A stretch of 64,000 bases of DNA from Candidatus Solirubrobacter pratensis (GCF_000425945.1 NZ_AUEK01000003.1:310001-374000); one strand, 5' to 3'; numbered from the stretch's first letter, positions 7,452-16,331 are shown. Made by a program: numbers and translations. The notes: a model not told the origin generated them from the sequence alone.

Positions 7452-7964
7452 ATGAGCTTCCCCGCCTTCCTCCGCCCCCTTGGCGCGGCCGTCCTCGGCT
7501 GCCTGCTGACCGCCCCCGCCGCGTTCGCGGCCGACGGCGAGAACACCCCGCTCAACCTTCCCGCCGACACCGGCAAGGCAGCGTCGTCGGCCGGCGGACC
7601 GGGCGGCGGCTCGATCGTGCGCACGATCGTCGGCCTCGCGGTCGTGATCGGCGTCATCTACGGCCTCACCTGGGTGCTCAAGCAGGTCAAGGCGTCCAAG
7701 TCCGGCGCCCCCGCCGGCAGCGGGCTCGAGACGCTCGCGACGCTGCCGCTCGGCACCAACCGGACGCTGCACCTGGTGCGCGCCGGGCAGGAGATCGTGC
7801 TGCTCGGCTCCGGCGAGGCCGGCGTGACGCCGATCCGCACCTACACCGAGCAGCAGGCGCTCGAGCTCGGCCTGATCGAGCACGAGACGATCGAGATCGT
7901 CGCCGAGCCGGCGCTCACCGGGTCTCTGCTGGACAAGCTGCGCTCGCGGACGGTCGTGAAGTGA
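7452..7964 (+). CDS. fliO: Flagellar biosynthesis protein FliO
   Basis: A 170-residue protein with a hydrophobic N-terminus that resembles a signal sequence ending near AFAA, a second membrane helix at about residues 52-73 (IVRTIVGLAVVIGVIYGLTW), then a basic stretch and a FliO domain (ETLATLPLGTNRTLHLVRAGQEIVLLG). FliO assists assembly of FliP in the export gate. I prefer ATG 7452; GTG 7416, in frame and 12 bases from the start of the upstream CCGATA box, would add 12 residues and would fit a leaderless start. The stop overlaps the fliP start. Confidence 0.8.
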   Translation: MSFPAFLRPLGAAVLGCLLTAPAAFAADGENTPLNLPADTGKAASSAGGPGGGSIVRTIVGLAVVIGVIYGLTWVLKQVKASKSGAPAGSGLETLATLPLGTNRTLHLVRAGQEIVLLGSGEAGVTPIRTYTEQQALELGLIEHETIEIVAEPALTGSLLDKLRSRTVVK

Positions 7965-8599
7965 AGACCGACTCCTCCAACGCCGTCCAGCTGCTGCTGC
8001 TGGTCGGCGGCATCTCGCTGGTCCCGGCGCTGCTCTTCACGGTCACCGGCTTCTCGCGCATCCTGATCGTCCTCGGCTTCATCCGCACCGGCCTCGGCAC
8101 GCCGACGGCGCCGCCGAACCAGGTGCTCGTCGGCATCGCGTTCTTCCTGACGCTGTTCGTCATGAGCCCGACGCTGACGAAGATCAAGAAGGACGCCTAC
8201 GACCCGCTCCAGCGCGGCGCGATCACCCAGACGGTCGCGCTCAAGCGCGCCGAGGAGCCGATGCGCGAGTTCATGTTCGACCAGACGCGCGAGAAGGACC
8301 TGGCCCTGTTCGTCAAGCTCGCGAAGATCAAGAACGTCAAGACGCGCGCGGACATCCCGACGCAGGTGCTGATCCCCGCGTTCACGATCTCCGAGCTCAA
8401 GACGGCGTTCCAGATCGGCTTCCTGATCTTCCTGCCGTTCCTGATCATCGACCTGGTCATCAGCTCGACGCTGATGTCGATGGGGATGATGATGCTCCCG
8501 CCGATCTTCATCTCGCTGCCGTTCAAGATCCTGCTGTTCGTCCTCGTGGACGGCTGGAACCTGGTCACGCAGTCCCTCGTCCAGTCCTTCCACACATGA
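7961..8599 (+). CDS. fliP: Flagellar export gate protein FliP
   Basis: A 212-residue polytopic protein matching FliP/SpaP: FTVTGFSRILIVLGFIRTGLGTPTAPPNQVLVGIAFFLTLFVM, then EEPMREFMFDQTREKDLALF and the C-terminal ELKTAFQIGFLIFLPFLIIDLVISSTLMSMGMMMLPP. It builds the core of the flagellar type III export gate with FliQ and FliR. It lacks the cleaved N-terminal extension of enterobacterial FliP (about 245 residues), the usual state in Gram-positives. GTG 7961 overlaps the fliO stop; the stop overlaps the fliQ start (ATGA). Confidence 0.95.
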   Translation: MKTDSSNAVQLLLLVGGISLVPALLFTVTGFSRILIVLGFIRTGLGTPTAPPNQVLVGIAFFLTLFVMSPTLTKIKKDAYDPLQRGAITQTVALKRAEEPMREFMFDQTREKDLALFVKLAKIKNVKTRADIPTQVLIPAFTISELKTAFQIGFLIFLPFLIIDLVISSTLMSMGMMMLPPIFISLPFKILLFVLVDGWNLVTQSLVQSFHT

Positions 8600-8865
8600 A
8601 CCAGGACACCGTCGTCAGCCTCGTCGTGGACGCGATGTCCGTGGCGCTGAAGATCGCGATGCCGCTGCTGCTGGCCGCGCTGGTCGTCGGCCTCGCCGTG
8701 TCGATCTTCCAGGCCGTCACGCAGATCCAGGAGCAGACGCTGTCGTTCATCCCGAAGGTGATCGGCGTCGTCGCCGTCGTGCTGATCGCCGGCCCGTGGA
8801 TGCTCGGCCAGATCGTGACCTACACGCAGCAGCTCTACGAGCAGATCCCGAGCCTGATCGGATGA
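8596..8865 (+). CDS. fliQ: Flagellar export gate protein FliQ
   Basis: An 89-residue protein with two membrane helices and the typical FliQ layout: MPLLLAALVVGLAVSIFQAVTQIQEQTLSFIPKV between and across the helices. It packs around FliP/FliR in the export gate. It overlaps fliP by 4 bases and fliR by 4 bases, so the three gate subunits are translationally coupled. Confidence 0.95.
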   Translation: MNQDTVVSLVVDAMSVALKIAMPLLLAALVVGLAVSIFQAVTQIQEQTLSFIPKVIGVVAVVLIAGPWMLGQIVTYTQQLYEQIPSLIG

Positions 8866-9659
8866 TCGACGTCAACGAGATCCTCGCGCAGTTCTCCGAG
8901 CAGCAGGTCGCCGGCTTCCTGCTCGTGCTCGGCCGGATCTCGCCGCTCTTCCTGCTCGCGCCGCTCTTCTCCAACAAGCTGATCCCGGCGCGCGCCAAGA
9001 CGATCATCGCCGTCGCGCTCGCGGTCGGGATCTGGCCGATCGCCGCGCACGCGGGCACCAGGCACCACATCGACCTCGACGCGCTGCCGTTCGCGGCCCT
9101 GATGCTCAAGGAGGTGCTCGTCGGCGTCGTCTTCGCGCTCGTGCTGGCGGCGCTGACGGCCGCGCTGGCGACCGCCGGCTCGCTGGCGGACACGATCATC
9201 GGCTTCTCGTTCGGCTCGCTCGTGGACCCGGTCAGCGGCAACAACTCCTCGCTGCTCTCGAACCTGTACTCGATGCTGGCGATCGCCGTGTTCGTCGCGA
9301 TCGGCGGCGACAGCTGGGTGATCCAGGGGCTCGCGCGCACCTACGACGTCGTGCCGCTGCTGGCGTCGCCGAGCATCGCCACGGCGACGCAGGGCGTGCA
9401 GGTGGCGTTCTCGGGCATCCTGCCGGCGGCGCTGATGGTCGCGGCGCCGGTGCTGCTCGCCGTGATCCTCACCGACGCCGCCCTCGGCGTCGTCACGCGC
9501 GTCGTGCCGTCGCTGAACGTGTTCTCGATCGGCTTTCCCGCCAAGATCGCCGTCGGGCTGACCGTCATGGCCGCGTCGCTTCCGTTCGTCGCCGGCTGGG
9601 TCGGCGATCAGCTCCAGCAGTCCGTGTCCGCCGCGCTGCATTCGCTGAAGGTCGCCTGA
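8862..9659 (+). CDS. fliR: Flagellar export gate protein FliR
   Basis: A 265-residue polytopic protein of the FliR/SpaR family, with about six membrane segments; recognisable are RISPLFLLAPLFSNKLIPARAK near the N-terminus and SLVDPVSGNNSSLLSNLYSMLA in the middle. It completes the FliP5-FliQ4-FliR1 gate. I used ATG 8862, which overlaps the fliQ stop; an upstream in-frame start at 8796 would run inside fliQ. The stop codon overlaps the flhB start. Confidence 0.94.
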   Translation: MIDVNEILAQFSEQQVAGFLLVLGRISPLFLLAPLFSNKLIPARAKTIIAVALAVGIWPIAAHAGTRHHIDLDALPFAALMLKEVLVGVVFALVLAALTAALATAGSLADTIIGFSFGSLVDPVSGNNSSLLSNLYSMLAIAVFVAIGGDSWVIQGLARTYDVVPLLASPSIATATQGVQVAFSGILPAALMVAAPVLLAVILTDAALGVVTRVVPSLNVFSIGFPAKIAVGLTVMAASLPFVAGWVGDQLQQSVSAALHSLKVA

Positions 9660-10726
9660 TGGCCGGCGAGAAGACCGAGAAGGCAACACCCAAGAAGCGC
9701 GGCAAGGCGCAGGAGAAGGGCCAGGTCGCACGCTCGACGGACCTCAACGGCGCGGTCGTGCTGCTGGCCGCGCTGCTCGCGCTGTCGGCGTTCGGGTCGA
9801 AGATGCTCGGGCGCATGGAGGACGCGACGGTCACCCTCCTCTCGATGACGACCAACCCCGAGGTCGTCGACCGGCGCGGCATCGGCTCGCTGTTCGTCTA
9901 CGCCGGGCAGCAGATCGGCTTCGCCGCCGCGCCCGTCGTGCTCGTGTGCCTGCTCGCGGGCGTCGCGATCAACGTCGTGCAGGTCGGCTTCAAGCCGGCG
10001 CGCAAGGCGATCCGCCCCGACTTCAAGAAGCTCAACCCGATCAGCGGTGCCAAGCAGCTGGTGTCGCCCAACTCGCTCGTCGAGCTGCTGAAGAACCTGC
10101 TCAAGGTCGGCCTGGTCGGCGCGATCGTCGCGCTGACGCTGCTGCCGAAGCTCGACACGCTCGGCTCGATGGTCGGCACGCCCGGCTCCGACCTGCTGGC
10201 GATGCTGGCCAAGGAGATCTTCTCGATCGCCCAGCGCGCCGCCCTGATCTACCTCGCGATCGGCGCCGCCGACGTCTTCTACCAGCGCTGGCGCTTCGAG
10301 AAGTCGCTGAAGATGGACAAGCAGGAGGTCAAGGACGAGCACAAGCAGACCGAGATGCCGGCGGAGGTCAGGAACGCCCGCCGCCGCAAGGCCTTCGAGC
10401 TCGCCGCCCAGCGCATGATGGACGCCGTCCCGACCGCCGACGTCGTGGTCGTCAACCCGACGCACTTCTCGGTCGCGCTCAAGTACGACGCCGGCCATCC
10501 CGCGCCGGTGGTCGTCGCCAAGGGCGTCGACAGCCTGGCGCTGCGGATCCGGGAGCTGGCCCGCGATGCCGACGTCGCCATCGTGCCCGACCCGCCGCTC
10601 GCCCGCACGCTCTACGCCACCGTCGACATCGGGAAGATGATCCCCGAGGACCTCTTCCACGCCGTCGCCCAGCTGCTCGCCTACGTCTACCGCGTCGCCG
10701 GCGCGAGAAGGACTGCCGTCGCATGA
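9659..10726 (+). CDS. flhB: Flagellar export switch protein FlhB
   Basis: A 355-residue protein: a basic N-terminus (KTEKATPKKRGKAQEKGQV), four membrane helices across about residues 30-210, then the cytoplasmic domain with the autocleavage site NPTH at residues 266-269 followed by FSVALKYD. Cleavage between Asn and Pro lets FliK switch the export substrate from hook to filament proteins. The start overlaps the fliR stop and the stop overlaps the flhA start. Length matches the family. Confidence 0.96.
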   Translation: MAGEKTEKATPKKRGKAQEKGQVARSTDLNGAVVLLAALLALSAFGSKMLGRMEDATVTLLSMTTNPEVVDRRGIGSLFVYAGQQIGFAAAPVVLVCLLAGVAINVVQVGFKPARKAIRPDFKKLNPISGAKQLVSPNSLVELLKNLLKVGLVGAIVALTLLPKLDTLGSMVGTPGSDLLAMLAKEIFSIAQRAALIYLAIGAADVFYQRWRFEKSLKMDKQEVKDEHKQTEMPAEVRNARRRKAFELAAQRMMDAVPTADVVVVNPTHFSVALKYDAGHPAPVVVAKGVDSLALRIRELARDADVAIVPDPPLARTLYATVDIGKMIPEDLFHAVAQLLAYVYRVAGARRTAVA

Positions 10727-12807
10727 ACGGGTTCCTGAAGCGTGCCGGCAGGCACGCCGACCTCGCCGCCGCCGGGGCCGTCGTGCTCGTCGTGGCGATG
10801 ATGATCATCCCGCTGCCGTCGGCGCTGCTGGACTTCTTCATCACGATCAACATCGCGACCGCGCTGATGATCGTCGTCGCGACGCTCTACGTCCCGCGGG
10901 CGCTGGACTTCTCGTCGTTCCCGAGCCTGCTGCTGCTGACGACGCTGTTCCGGCTCGCGATCAACATCTCGGTGACGCGCCTGATCCTGCTGCACGGCGA
11001 CGCCGGGCACGTCGTCGAGGCGTTCGGCAACTTCGTCGTCGGCGGCAACGTGATCGTCGGCCTCGTGATCTTCCTGATCCTGATCGTGATCCAGCTGACG
11101 GTCATCACCAACGGCGCCGGCCGCGTCGCCGAGGTGGGCGCGCGCTTCACCCTCGACGCCATGCCCGGCAAGCAGATGGCGATCGACGCCGACCTCAACA
11201 CGGGCCTGATCACCGACGAGGAGGCCAAGCGCCGCCGCGCGGAGATCTCGCGCGAGGCCGACTTCTTCGGCGCGATGGACGGCGCCTCGAAGTTCGTCAA
11301 GGGCGACGCGATGGCCGGCATCCTGATCACCGGCATCAACCTGCTCGGCGGCATCGTGATCGGCGTCGTGCAGCAGAAGATGGCGTTCTCCGAGGCCGGC
11401 CAGCACTTCTCGCTGCTGTCGGTCGGCGATGGCCTGTGCGCGCAGATCCCGGCGCTCCTGATCTCGGTCGCGACCGGCATCCTGGTCACGCGCTCCGGCG
11501 ACAACTCCGACCTCGGTACGACCGTCACCGGCCAGATCCTCGAGCAGCGCCGCGCGCCGCTCGTGGCGGGCGTCGTCGTCTGCGTCTTCGGCCTCGTCCC
11601 CGGCCTGCCGAAGATCCCGTTCTTCCTCGTCGGCGCGCTGTTGATCGCGGTCGGATACGCGCTCAAGAACGAGCCCACGCGCGCCGAGCGCGAGGAGCAG
11701 GAGAAGGCGCTGGCGGCGGCCGCCGCGACCCCCGAGCAGCTCCCCGCCCCGCGCGACGCGGCGCTCGAGGCGCTGGCGCTGGACCCGCTCGAGCTGGCGA
11801 TCGGCTTCGGCCTGGTCCCGCTGGTGGACCAGGGCGCGGGCGGCACGCTGCTCGGCCGCGTCGGCACGATCCGCCGCCAGATCGCGTCCGAGCTCGGCAT
11901 GGTCATCCCGCCCGTGCGCATCCGCGACGACGTCCAGCTGGACTCGCACGAGTACGTGATGCGCGTGCGCGGCACAGAAGTTGCGCGCGGCGGCATCATG
12001 GCGGGGCATCATCTGGCCATGGACCCGGGCGACGCCATGGGACAGCTGCCGGGGATCGCCACCACGGAGCCCGCCTTCGGCCTGCCCGCGGTCTGGATCC
12101 CGGAGGGCAACCGCGCCGAGGCCGAGGCGCTCGGCTGGACCGTCGTGGACCCCGAGTCGGTCGTCATCACCCACCTGACCGAGACGATCCGCGCCAACGC
12201 CTCTGAGCTGCTGACCCGTCAGGAGACGCGCCAGCTGCTGGACAAGCTCAAGGAGGTCAACGCGGCGGTCGTCGACGAGGTCGTGCCGGACGTGCTGTCG
12301 CTCGGCGAGATCCAGCGCGTGCTGCAGGCGCTGCTGCGCGAGAACGTCTCGATCCGCGACCTCGGCGCCGTAATCGAGGCGGTCGGCGACAAGGCGCGGC
12401 TCACGCGCGACCCCGCGATGCTGGCCGAGTACGCGCGCCAGGCGCTCGGGCGCACGATCGTCGCGCCGTACCTCGACGCCGACGCGACCCTGCACGCGAT
12501 CGCGCTCGACCCCGCGTTCGAGCAGGAGCTGGCCGAGGCGCTCGTGCAGACCGCCGACGGCGAGTTCCTGGCGATCGACCCGGCGCGCGCGCAAGGCCTC
12601 GTGCAGGCGTGCGCCGTGCAGGTCGAGCACTCGCTCGCGCAGGGCGGGCGCCCGGTGCTGCTGTGCTCGGCGCGCGTGCGCCGGCACCTGCGCCGCCTGG
12701 TCGAGCAGCGGCTCCCGCAGCTCGCCGTCTGCTCCTACAACGAGGTGGCGCCCGGCGTCGGCGTGGAGACCGTCGCCGTCCTGGGCTCCGCCGTGCCCGT
12801 TGCCTGA
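10723..12807 (+). CDS. flhA: Flagellar export protein FlhA
   Basis: A 694-residue protein of the FHIPEP family. About eight membrane helices fill residues 1-320, including the motif YVPRALDFSSFPSLLLLTTLFRLAIN and the FHIPEP-region stretch RVAEVGARFTLDAMPGKQMAIDADLNTG. The cytoplasmic C-terminal half (about 345-694) docks export chaperones and substrates. ATG 10723 overlaps the flhB stop (ATGA). It is the largest gene of the flagellar cluster, followed 33 bases later by flhF. Confidence 0.96.
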   Translation: MNGFLKRAGRHADLAAAGAVVLVVAMMIIPLPSALLDFFITINIATALMIVVATLYVPRALDFSSFPSLLLLTTLFRLAINISVTRLILLHGDAGHVVEAFGNFVVGGNVIVGLVIFLILIVIQLTVITNGAGRVAEVGARFTLDAMPGKQMAIDADLNTGLITDEEAKRRRAEISREADFFGAMDGASKFVKGDAMAGILITGINLLGGIVIGVVQQKMAFSEAGQHFSLLSVGDGLCAQIPALLISVATGILVTRSGDNSDLGTTVTGQILEQRRAPLVAGVVVCVFGLVPGLPKIPFFLVGALLIAVGYALKNEPTRAEREEQEKALAAAAATPEQLPAPRDAALEALALDPLELAIGFGLVPLVDQGAGGTLLGRVGTIRRQIASELGMVIPPVRIRDDVQLDSHEYVMRVRGTEVARGGIMAGHHLAMDPGDAMGQLPGIATTEPAFGLPAVWIPEGNRAEAEALGWTVVDPESVVITHLTETIRANASELLTRQETRQLLDKLKEVNAAVVDEVVPDVLSLGEIQRVLQALLRENVSIRDLGAVIEAVGDKARLTRDPAMLAEYARQALGRTIVAPYLDADATLHAIALDPAFEQELAEALVQTADGEFLAIDPARAQGLVQACAVQVEHSLAQGGRPVLLCSARVRRHLRRLVEQRLPQLAVCSYNEVAPGVGVETVAVLGSAVPVA

Positions 12808-12840
12808 CCCTGACGCTTTGGAACCGACGTCCGCTTGCCG

Positions 12841-14073
12841 ATGACCACTCGTGAGATGGATATGACCCCTTCCGACGTGCAGACGTTCCGCGGCAAGTCG
12901 CTGGAGGAGGTGCTCCCGCAGGTGCGGGAGGCGCTCGGGCCCGATGCGGTCGTGCTGCGCCGCCGCGAGGGCCTCGTGGGCGGCGTCGCGGGGTTCTTCC
13001 AGCGTCCGTTCGTCGAGGTCGACGCGCGCAAGCCGCTGCCCGACGAGGTCGATCCCGTGCCCCGCAACGACCGCGCCACCGAGGAGGGCCTCAGCTCGCC
13101 CGTCGTGCGCGCGCTGGTGGAGCAGGCGAGCCCGTTCGCGGACGCGCTTGCCCGTGCCGAGCGCGGCATCGGCACGCGCGCCGAGGAGTTCCTGGCGTCC
13201 GAGGCGGTCGACGCCGGCCTCTACGGGCCGCAGCCGAACCGCGAGGCCGCGGCGCCGTCGCGCGCCGAGGCGCCCGTCTTCGAGCCCGCCGCGCCGGGCC
13301 CGGCCGCCGATGAGCCGGTCGGCCCCCAGGTGCCGCCCTCGGCCGCCGGCATCGAGAAGAGCCTGATCACGCACGGCCTCTCGCCCGCCCTGGCCGCCGA
13401 CGTCGTCGGCGAGGCGGTCGCGCACGGGCTCCCGTTCGCGACCCCGCGCGCGCTCAAGAAGCTCGTCCGCCAGGCGCTGGCGCGCCGCATCGCGTCGCTC
13501 TCGCGCCCCGGCAGCAAGCCGCCGCGGATCGCGTTCGTCGGCGCCGGCGGCGCCGGCAAGACGACCGCCGTCGCGCACCTCGCGCAGGCCTACGCCGCCG
13601 CGCACGCGGACGTCGTCGTGGTCGCGCTGCGCACGTCCGACGGCGGCGCCGACCTCTCCGCCACGCTCGAGCCGCTCGGAATCGCCGTCATCGCCGCGGC
13701 CGACGCGGCTGACGCCAAGCGCCGGCTCGGCCGGCGCAAGGCCGCGATCGTCTTCATCGACACGCCGCCGATCGGCCTCGGCGACCGCCAGGCCGCGGTC
13801 GCGCTGTCGGGCGAGCTGCGCGCGCTGGAGGCCGACGAGGTCCACTTCGCGCTGCCGGCGACGCTGTCGGCCGGCGCGGCCGACGAGCAGTACGCCGCGC
13901 TCGCGCCGCTCGCGGTCACCGACCTCGCGCTCACGCACGCCGACGGCACGACCCGCCCGGGCGCGCCGATCGAGCTCGCGATCACGGCCCACCGGCCGGT
14001 CTCCTACTTCTGCACCCGCGACGGCGTCGACCCCGCGGATCCCGCCGACCTCGCCCAGCGCCTGTTGCCCTGA
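12841..14073 (+). CDS. flhF: FlhF-like SRP-type GTPase, divergent G domain
   Basis: A 410-residue protein. The N-terminus (MTPSDVQTFRGKSLEEVLPQVREALGPDAVVLRRREG) matches the FlhF B domain. After an Ala/Pro-rich linker comes an N domain (about 165-225) and a G domain with P-loop GAGGAGKTT from Gly234. The later GTPase motifs look weak: DTPP (Asp307) stands where the family has DTAGR, and LTHADG where TKLD is usual. FlhF sets flagellar site and number at the pole. Starts at ATG 12841, 12856 and 12862 are possible; I use the first. No fliH-like ParA partner (FlhG) follows. Confidence 0.78.
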   Translation: MTTREMDMTPSDVQTFRGKSLEEVLPQVREALGPDAVVLRRREGLVGGVAGFFQRPFVEVDARKPLPDEVDPVPRNDRATEEGLSSPVVRALVEQASPFADALARAERGIGTRAEEFLASEAVDAGLYGPQPNREAAAPSRAEAPVFEPAAPGPAADEPVGPQVPPSAAGIEKSLITHGLSPALAADVVGEAVAHGLPFATPRALKKLVRQALARRIASLSRPGSKPPRIAFVGAGGAGKTTAVAHLAQAYAAAHADVVVVALRTSDGGADLSATLEPLGIAVIAAADAADAKRRLGRRKAAIVFIDTPPIGLGDRQAAVALSGELRALEADEVHFALPATLSAGAADEQYAALAPLAVTDLALTHADGTTRPGAPIELAITAHRPVSYFCTRDGVDPADPADLAQRLLP

Positions 14074-14079
14074 CCGACC

Positions 14080-14709
14080 ATGGCCGCAACCGTGTCTACG
14101 CCGCTGCTCGAAGCCGGTGAGCAGGTCTCGGTCGTGCTGCCGCACGTCGGCGGCCTGCCGGCGACGGTCGAGGGAATCCAGGGCTCCTCGGTCAAGCTCG
14201 TGCTCGCCGTCCCCGACGATCGCGTCAAGCGCCTCGGCGGCCAGCAGGTGGCGATCGAGAAGACCTCCGGCCGAGGCATCCAGCGCTACACCGGCGTCCT
14301 GTCGGTCGGCGGCGCCAAGGGGGAGCTGCTCACGGTCACGCTGCAGGGCGACGCCGAGCGCGTGCAGCGGCGCAGCTTCGTGCGCGTCCCCGCGATCCTG
14401 CCGATCAACGTGATCTCGCTCGAGAACGGCGTGAGCGCCGGCGAGACGACGACGCTCAACGTCTCGGGCAGCGGCGTCCTGATCAAGGACAAGTGGCGCC
14501 TGCCGCTCGGCATCGACGTCCGCATCGAGCTGCGGCTGGAGCCCGAGGGCGAGCCGCTGCGGGCGCTCGGCCGCGTCGTGCGGTTCTCCTCCGACGAGGA
14601 GAAGGGCATCCGCATCGAGGACATCGCCCGCACCGACGAGGACCGCCTGATCAAGTTCATCCGCGAGCGCGAGCGCGCGGAGCTGCGACTGGCGCGTGGA
14701 ACGACATGA
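14080..14709 (+). CDS. YcgR-like PilZ protein, c-di-GMP flagellar brake
   Basis: A 209-residue protein. Residues about 8-90 form a YcgR-type N-terminal beta domain; residues 96-200 form a PilZ domain with the c-di-GMP-binding RxxxR motif (Arg98 to Arg102) and the NVSGSG motif at 127-132. By analogy with YcgR/DgrA it would slow the motor when c-di-GMP is high, and its place 6 bases after flhF fits. The helical C-terminal end (RLIKFIRERERAEL) is also typical. The stop overlaps the next start. Confidence 0.87.
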   Translation: MAATVSTPLLEAGEQVSVVLPHVGGLPATVEGIQGSSVKLVLAVPDDRVKRLGGQQVAIEKTSGRGIQRYTGVLSVGGAKGELLTVTLQGDAERVQRRSFVRVPAILPINVISLENGVSAGETTTLNVSGSGVLIKDKWRLPLGIDVRIELRLEPEGEPLRALGRVVRFSSDEEKGIRIEDIARTDEDRLIKFIRERERAELRLARGTT

Positions 14710-15113
14710 GCAAGCGCGAGAAGGACGAGGGCGACGCCGTCGCCGACGAGCACGTCCGCCTCAGCACGCATCCCGAGGCGGTCGCGTCCGTCAAGCGCAT
14801 GCGCGCCCGCTGCGGGCTGGCCGGCTTCGCGGTCGTCCTCGTGCTGTGCCTGATGGCCGGCGTCCCGGCGTTCGACGCCACCTTCCGCGCCTTGATCGCC
14901 GGCGTGGTGGCGCACCTCGCCGGCTGGTACGTCTCGATCGCCGTCTGGCGGCAGGTGATCCGCCAGCAGGCCTCGCAGGCCGCCGAGGCCTACAACGCGC
15001 GCATCCGCAAGGCCCGCCAGGACGCCGCCGACCGCGCCGCCGCCGCGCTCAGCGCGCAGCAGGCCGCCGAGGCCGAGGCCCAGGCGTCGTGGTCGGCCAC
15101 GATCGGCCGCTGA
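14706..15113 (+). CDS. Small membrane protein, unknown
   Basis: A 135-residue protein of no recognised family. Residues 1-35 are charged; two membrane helices lie at about 38-56 and 58-80; the C-terminal 55 residues are an Ala/Gln/Arg-rich helix that could form a coiled coil. ATG 14706 overlaps the PilZ gene stop, so the two are translationally coupled, which suggests a flagellar or motor-related role (inference only). Confidence 0.65.
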   Translation: MSKREKDEGDAVADEHVRLSTHPEAVASVKRMRARCGLAGFAVVLVLCLMAGVPAFDATFRALIAGVVAHLAGWYVSIAVWRQVIRQQASQAAEAYNARIRKARQDAADRAAAALSAQQAAEAEAQASWSATIGR

Positions 15114-15121
15114 GGCTCTCG

Positions 15122-15310
15122 ATGGACCCGCTGCAGCGCATCGACGTGCGGCTCCGCCGAGAGGTGGACCCGGTCAAGGCGCCCGTGCGCCTGACGCCCG
15201 TCGAGCGCGACGAGGCGCGCGAGCGCCGCGAGCAGGCGCGCAAGAAGCGCCGCCAGGCGGCCCAGACGCCGCCCGAGCCCGGCGACGGGCACATCGATCT
15301 GCGGGCCTGA
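15122..15310 (+). CDS. Small basic protein, unknown
   Basis: A 62-residue protein, rich in Arg, Glu and Pro, starting at ATG 15122, 8 bases after the previous gene. Its middle (VERDEARERREQARKKRRQ) is one strongly charged helix. It is the last gene of the flagellar operon before the flagellin promoter. It is probably real given spacing and frame continuity, but it has no recognisable domain; homology to small flagellar chaperones cannot be judged by eye. Confidence 0.5.
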   Translation: MDPLQRIDVRLRREVDPVKAPVRLTPVERDEARERREQARKKRRQAAQTPPEPGDGHIDLRA

Positions 15311-15320
15311 GGAAAAGTTC

Positions 15321-15348
15321 CTCAAGTCTGCCCGGCAGGCGCCGATCA
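15321..15348 (+). promoter_or_regulatory. Sigma28 promoter of flagellin
   Basis: TCAAGTCT at 15322-15329, an 11-base spacer, then GCCGATCA at 15341-15348. Against the enterobacterial FliA consensus TAAAGTTT-N11-GCCGATAA this matches 6 of 8 and 7 of 8 with the exact spacing. The predicted start near 15355 leaves a leader of about 60 bases with a ribosome site AAGGAGAG close to 15400. Confidence 0.8.
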
Positions 15349-15414
15349 CTCCGTTTGAACAGGGGCGACATGGAGTTGCCCTAAGGCCCAAATCCATCAT
15401 CAAGGAGAGATGAC

Positions 15415-16272
15415 ATGAGCCTTCGTATCCAGAACAACGTTGAGGCGTTCAACGCCCACCGTCAGCTTTCCGGCACGGCTGCCAAGGCGGCCAAGGCCAT
15501 GGAGAAGCTCTCGTCCGGCTACCGCATCAACCGTGCGGCCGACGACGCCGCCGGCCTCGCCATCTCCGAGAAGATGCGCTCCCAGATCGGCGGCCTGGAC
15601 CAGGCGCAGCGCAACGCGCAGGACGGCGTCTCGCTGGTGCAGACGGGGGAAGGCGCCCTCAACGAGGTCCACTCGATGCTGCAGCGCGTCCGTGACCTGA
15701 AGGTGCAGTACTCCAACGGCACGCTCGACAACGACGACAAGTCGGCGATCTCCGCCGAGGTCCAGCAGCTGGGCAAGGAGATCTCGGACATCACGAAGAA
15801 CACCGAGTTCAACGGCATCAAGCTGCTGAGCGGCGGTGGCGACGTGACGCTGCAGGTCGGCGCGGGCAGCGCCGACACGATCACGCTGACCGCGACCGAG
15901 ATGTCCGGCGCGGTGGGCACGGCCGGCACCGGCGGTCTGCAGGAGATCACCGACATCGGCTCGGCCGGCACCGTGGCGGCCGCCGACACGGCGTTCGCCG
16001 CCCTGTCGCTCGACAACATCGACGACGCGATCAAGAACGTCTCGTCCGCGCGTTCGACGTTCGGTGCCGTCCAGAACCGCCTGGAGCACCGTCTCAACAA
16101 CCTCTCGACCTACCAGGAGAACCTGGTCGCGTCGGAGAGCAGGATCCGCGACGTGGACATGGCCAGCGAGATGGTCAACTTCACGAAGCTCAACATCCTG
16201 CAGCAGGCCGGCACGAGCATGCTCTCGCAGGCCAACCAGGCCCCGCAGAACGTCCTTTCGCTCCTGCGCTAG
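15415..16272 (+). CDS. fliC: Flagellin
   Basis: A 285-residue filament subunit. The N-terminal D0/D1 part (SLRIQNNVEAFNAHRQLSGTA, then LSSGYRINRAADDAAGLAISEKMR) and the C-terminal part (ESRIRDVDMASEMVNFTKLNILQQAGTSMLSQANQ) are complete and typical. The central domain is small, about 65 residues, rich in Thr, Ser, Gly and Ala, and would offer sites for O-linked glycans. Its own sigma28 promoter and a good ribosome site precede it; a hairpin terminator follows. The glycosyltransferase island directly downstream suggests that this flagellin is glycosylated (inference). Confidence 0.96.
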   Translation: MSLRIQNNVEAFNAHRQLSGTAAKAAKAMEKLSSGYRINRAADDAAGLAISEKMRSQIGGLDQAQRNAQDGVSLVQTGEGALNEVHSMLQRVRDLKVQYSNGTLDNDDKSAISAEVQQLGKEISDITKNTEFNGIKLLSGGGDVTLQVGAGSADTITLTATEMSGAVGTAGTGGLQEITDIGSAGTVAAADTAFAALSLDNIDDAIKNVSSARSTFGAVQNRLEHRLNNLSTYQENLVASESRIRDVDMASEMVNFTKLNILQQAGTSMLSQANQAPQNVLSLLR

Positions 16273-16305
16273 GCCACACATAACCCCACCGAGGGACGGA
16301 TCGGG

Positions 16306-16331
16306 ACGAGCGGCTCTTCGGGGCCGCTCGT
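16306..16331 (+). terminator. Flagellin terminator hairpin
   Basis: A perfect 9-bp stem, ACGAGCGGC with GCCGCTCGT, around an 8-base loop, followed by TCTCGTT. It lies 34 bases after the flagellin stop and directly before the next promoter-like sequence. Confidence 0.75.

Noticed and set aside
10687-14145. A 1152-codon open frame on the minus strand across flhA-flhF
   Set aside because: It is antisense to clear flagellar genes; long open antisense frames are expected at this GC content, and the translation is Arg/Asp/Gly-rich without domains.
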